Assembly: GCA_029262855.1 (NCBI GenBank)
Contig: JAJCYP010000107.1
Location: forward strand, 1-42,943
Reading direction: 5' to 3'
Source: Bacteroidota bacterium
GTDB lineage: Bacteria; Bacteroidota; Rhodothermia; Rhodothermales; UBA10348
Length of the DNA stretch: 42,943 nucleotides
How positions within the stretch are numbered: the first letter of the stretch is position 1; every line of letters begins with the position of its first letter. Of the stretch, positions 40,590-42,943 are shown in pieces. The notes beneath the pieces were generated by a model. The model was not told the DNA's origin. It searched no databases and worked only from the letters and a program-made list of their open reading frames with translations. A program made the translations under genes and the position numbers.

Positions 40590-42194
40590 ATGCAACCAAT
40601 TCCGCTCGATAGCTCCCGCTCAGACTTCAGACGGCCGCTGTTCTACAGCAGCCTCGTCATCGTTGGACTCCTCCTTGGAGTGCTCGGCACGCTGTGGCTT
40701 GGCGGCTCGGGCGACGATGCCGACTCACGCCCCAAGGTGGAGAACGTCCGACTCGGCTCTGGCGCCGCGTTTCCTCCGGTGGTGCTTCCCGAAACTCTGG
40801 TTACCCGCGGTTACGTGGATGCCCTGACCATGAACGAGGCCTTCAAGACCGTCTCCGGATTCGTGCGGCCTTCGGTGGTGTTCATTGAGGTCGAGACCGG
40901 CTCGGCGCGCGGGTTCTTTCGCCGAGGGCGCGGCTTCAGCCAGTCTGCCGGCAGCGGGGTTATCGTCAGTTCTGATGGCGTCGTCATCACCAACAATCAC
41001 GTAATCCAGGGCGCTTCCCGGATCCGCGTCACCCTGTCCGACAAGCGGGAGTATCCGGCCGAGGTGATGGGCCGCGACCCCGACACGGACCTTGCGGTGC
41101 TTCGGCTCATCGGGGCGTCAGACGTGCCGGCGATTGATCTCGGCGATTCGGATGCGCTTCGCGTGGGCGAGTGGGTGCTGGCTGTTGGGAATCCCTTTCG
41201 GCTGACGTCCACCGTGACGGCTGGGATCGTGTCCGCTTTGGGCCGACAGGTCAACATCATCGACGACTCATTCGGGATTGAGTCGTTTATCCAGACGGAT
41301 GCCGCGATCAATCCTGGGAATTCCGGTGGTGCGTTGGTGAACCTGCGGGGAGAGCTCGTGGGGATAGCGACCGCTATTGCGACAGAGTCCGGTTCGTACG
41401 AGGGATACGGGTTCGCCGTGCCCGTGCGACTCGTGGAGCGCGTGATTCGCGATCTGATCGAGTTTGGCGAGGTGCAGCGTGGATACCTCGGGGTCGATAT
41501 TTGGCCCGTGGATTCGGATCGGGCGCAGGCGCTGGGATTGCCGGATGTGACCGGTGTGCTACTTAATAATGTGTTCCATGGGCTTGCTGCTGATCTGGGC
41601 GGCTTGAGGTCCGGGGATGTGCTGCTTTCGATTGACGGGCGTTCGATTTCTGAGCCCAATGAGCTGCAGTCGGCGATTGCGCTGTACCGGCCGGGCGAGG
41701 CGCTCGGGATTGAGGTCTGGCGCGACGGCGGGCGGCGTCACTTTGATGTCGAGCTGCTCGGGCGGGATAACCCGACGACGCAGCAGTGGTTTGCGGAGTT
41801 GGATGAGGCTGCTGGCGGCGGGGCCGAGTTTGGCGGGCCTGACGCTCCCGCGCCCGATTCAGAGGTCGGCCCGGATCACGGCGATGACGGGGGAGATGCA
41901 CCCCACGGGGAGATTGTCGAAGTCCCCGAGTTCGGGATGGGGCTGTTTGAGCTGACCGACCGCTTTCAGGAGCTGTTTCAGCTTACCGAAGGTGCCTACG
42001 TGGCCTATGTCGAGAACGGGGGCCTGGCGGCCCGGGCCGGGTTGCCACGGAATGCCGTGATCGTCAGCGTTGACGGGGCTGCCGTGCGAGGGCCGCGGGA
42101 TGTGGTTGCGGCGCTTCGGGAAGCTGAGAGTGGGGCGGTTGTTGAGGTGGTCCGGCGGACTGGTGAGCGCGGGTTTTTTGAGCTGGGGCGGTAG
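40590..42194 (+). CDS. HtrA/Deg-family serine protease with two PDZ domains
   Basis: This 534-residue protein has a short basic N-terminus and one hydrophobic segment (L-F-Y-S-S-L-V-I-V-G-L-L-L-G-V-L-G-T-L-W-L in part, residues 17-37), an uncleaved anchor placing the protease in the periplasm. The trypsin-like domain has His137 (T-N-N-H-V), Asp167 (D-T-D-L-A-V) and Ser245 (N-P-G-N-S-G-G). PDZ1 covers about 285-385 and PDZ2 about 445-530. An acidic Asp/Gly/Pro-rich linker (~395-440) separates them, which is unusual. HtrA proteases degrade or refold damaged envelope proteins. Promoter elements were not identified in the 69-bp gap upstream. Confidence 0.92.
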   Translation: MQPIPLDSSRSDFRRPLFYSSLVIVGLLLGVLGTLWLGGSGDDADSRPKVENVRLGSGAAFPPVVLPETLVTRGYVDALTMNEAFKTVSGFVRPSVVFIEVETGSARGFFRRGRGFSQSAGSGVIVSSDGVVITNNHVIQGASRIRVTLSDKREYPAEVMGRDPDTDLAVLRLIGASDVPAIDLGDSDALRVGEWVLAVGNPFRLTSTVTAGIVSALGRQVNIIDDSFGIESFIQTDAAINPGNSGGALVNLRGELVGIATAIATESGSYEGYGFAVPVRLVERVIRDLIEFGEVQRGYLGVDIWPVDSDRAQALGLPDVTGVLLNNVFHGLAADLGGLRSGDVLLSIDGRSISEPNELQSAIALYRPGEALGIEVWRDGGRRHFDVELLGRDNPTTQQWFAELDEAAGGGAEFGGPDAPAPDSEVGPDHGDDGGDAPHGEIVEVPEFGMGLFELTDRFQELFQLTEGAYVAYVENGGLAARAGLPRNAVIVSVDGAAVRGPRDVVAALREAESGAVVEVVRRTGERGFFELGR

Positions 42195-42242
42195 GGACAC
42201 GGGGGACGACACTTCAGCTCTATCCCTCCAATCCCGTTGACC

Positions 42243-42422
42243 TCAGGGTTCTCTCGTCTGTTCTCCTGCCCTCAGCAGTGCAGCAATGCGTGGTCCCTCG
42301 GTCCGAGCCCACCGAGAAATTTCTGGATCCATGTCTGGCTGGACGAGGGCGCGCTCTAGCAGTCTGTCGGACTTATTAGTGTCGTCATGATTCGCAATTT
42401 GGGGTTCCTCCCCGTCGGGATC
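42243..42422 (-). other. possible gene remnant in the gene-poor right end
   Basis: From 42195 to 42546 no convincing gene is seen. One minus-strand frame without an ATG at its start is open for 60 codons and looks protein-like (R-L-L-E-R-A-L-V-Q-P-D-M-D-P-E-I-S-R-W-A, then A-A-L-L-R-A-G-E). It ends in TGA at 42245-42243. It may be the C-terminal stub of a lost gene; I recognise no family. Confidence 0.2.
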
Positions 42423-42546
42423 TCAGATGTTAGTTCGCTTCGTTCCAGTCGACCGCGACACACCGATGGCCAAAACGGCAGGCCGCTTTCGCATGAGGGG
42501 CCTCAGGGCGCACCCAGGAGGCGTAGAGACGTGGGCAGAAGCCCTA

Positions 42547-42681
42547 CATGGAATGGCGGGGGTAAATTCCACCTAGACACCCGGTTTTCGGCCGCCTGCA
42601 TGGAATGGCGGGGGTAAATTCCACCTAGGCACCCGGTTTTCGGCGGCCTTACATGGAATGATGGGGGTAAATTCCACCTAG
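42547..42681. repeat. three 30-bp repeats, possibly IS-end binding sites
   Basis: CATGGAATGGCGGGGGTAAA followed by TTCCACCTAG occurs at 42547, 42599 and 42652 (period 52-53 bp; the third copy has GAT for GGC). Copies 1 and 2 share almost the same 22-bp spacer (ACCCGGTTTTCGGC). Each unit contains TGGAAT...ATTCCA, a 6-bp inverted repeat with an 11-bp centre. The near-identical spacers rule out CRISPR. Such closely spaced copies resemble the multiple terminal repeats of IS21-family elements, so they may be the end of one. The third copy stops exactly where an IS1380-type end begins (42682). Confidence 0.6.
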
Positions 42682-42943
42682 CCTGAATTATTCACGCGCA
42701 TAAAAAAGAGCCCACACATCAGGCCCTGTAAAGCTATATTCCTTTTGAAGTTAGAATAAAGGATACGGGGGCTTTCCGCATGAACTCTCTTGCCAGTAAA
42801 GGACGGTCGTCCGGGCGAGTAAATCAAGCACTTTCGGGGCACGCTGAGCAGGCCGAATTGGGGTTTGAGACGTTGGGCGTCGACGGCAAGCCGGTCCTGG
42901 TTGACTTCACGGGAGGCGATGTCACCTCGGACGCAGGGCTGTT
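42682..42943 (+). mobile_element. IS1380-family insertion element, left end (partial)
   Basis: The sequence beginning CCTGAATTATTCACG at 42682 abruptly replaces the spacer that follows CCTAG in the first two repeat copies, so 42681/42682 is a clean junction. A transposase frame of IS1380 type starts 98 bp further on. The first bases form the presumed terminal inverted repeat, and CTAG or CCTAG next to it could be the target site. The right end is outside the window. Confidence 0.65.
42780..42943 (+). CDS. IS1380-family transposase, N-terminal part (partial)
   Basis: The frame opens at ATG 42780 and runs off the window after 54 codons. The N-terminus is basic and serine-rich (M-N-S-L-A-S-K-G-R-S-S-G-R), followed by V-D-F-T-G-G-D-V-T-S-D-A-G-L-L. 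That block matches the conserved start of IS1380-type DDE transposases (F-x-G-G-x-x-x-S-D-x-G). It catalyses cut-and-paste or copy transposition of its element. The rest, including the DDE triad, is not visible. The upstream AT-rich segment (TTGAAGTTAGAATAAAGG) may hold its promoter. Confidence 0.7.
   Translation, partial: MNSLASKGRSSGRVNQALSGHAEQAELGFETLGVDGKPVLVDFTGGDVTSDAGL

Noticed and set aside
42547-42681. CRISPR array
   Set aside because: Only three units, and the two spacers are nearly identical to each other; the unit is a long IS-like repeat and no cas gene is near.

Overview
The window suggests a Gram-negative, GC-rich (roughly 60 % by eye) member of the Bacteroidota/Rhodothermota side of the tree. 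The evidence is: LpxH, an Omp85-like barrel, Wza/Wzz and many lipobox proteins (a two-membrane cell); a beta-propeller/Y_Y_Y sensor kinase, a type common in that group; and a TATCTTTG box upstream of the oligopeptide transporter that fits the TAnnTTTG -7 element of Bacteroidota promoters. The exact lineage is inference; no rRNA gene is present.

Layout. (1) 1-6.9 kb is an accessory, decaying segment: the 3' end of lgt, a fragment of an IS21-type transposase, a MazEF-like toxin-antitoxin pair whose toxin carries a 1-base insertion, an ArsR-rhodanese regulator with an MFS transporter, and a DsrE-like gene cut after about 15 codons and joined to an Ig-like repeat protein that is itself frameshifted. 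Three further lipoprotein genes (one frameshifted, one apparently truncated) and a short AraC regulator follow. (2) 6.9-14.7 kb is mostly core: tRNA-Lys, DUF302, an APC permease, a pyrophosphatase-like protein coupled to aspS, a POT transporter, and an outer-membrane barrel with a charged coiled-coil N-terminus. (3) 14.85-23.6 kb is a tightly packed seven-gene minus-strand operon for a surface polysaccharide (wza, wzz, wzx, CDP-paratose epimerase-like, UDP-xylose synthase, two GT4 glycosyltransferases). (4) 23.75-25.6 kb: ispE runs into an apparently intact parDE pair, followed by a DUF433 antitoxin whose DUF5615-type partner is reduced to 44 codons. (5) 25.6-31.8 kb: two class A penicillin-binding proteins flank lpxH. 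(6) 31.9-42.2 kb, plus strand: two rhomboid proteases, ispG, a 1081-residue propeller histidine kinase, an amidohydrolase lipoprotein, a PlsC-like acyltransferase and an HtrA protease. (7) 42.2-42.9 kb: a gene-poor end with three 30-bp repeats, the last broken by an apparent IS1380-family element that runs off the window.

Much of the intact content concerns the cell envelope (peptidoglycan synthesis, lipid A, phospholipid acylation, polysaccharide export, membrane proteolysis, periplasmic quality control). Two MEP isoprenoid genes (ispE, ispG) supply precursors that would include the undecaprenyl carrier. No single clearly new multi-gene system is evident. The most unusual items are the Omp85-like barrel without POTRA domains, a paired CGGGTGYAAC motif at similar distances upstream of two unrelated envelope genes, the DsrE/Ig chimera, and three toxin-antitoxin loci in different states of decay.
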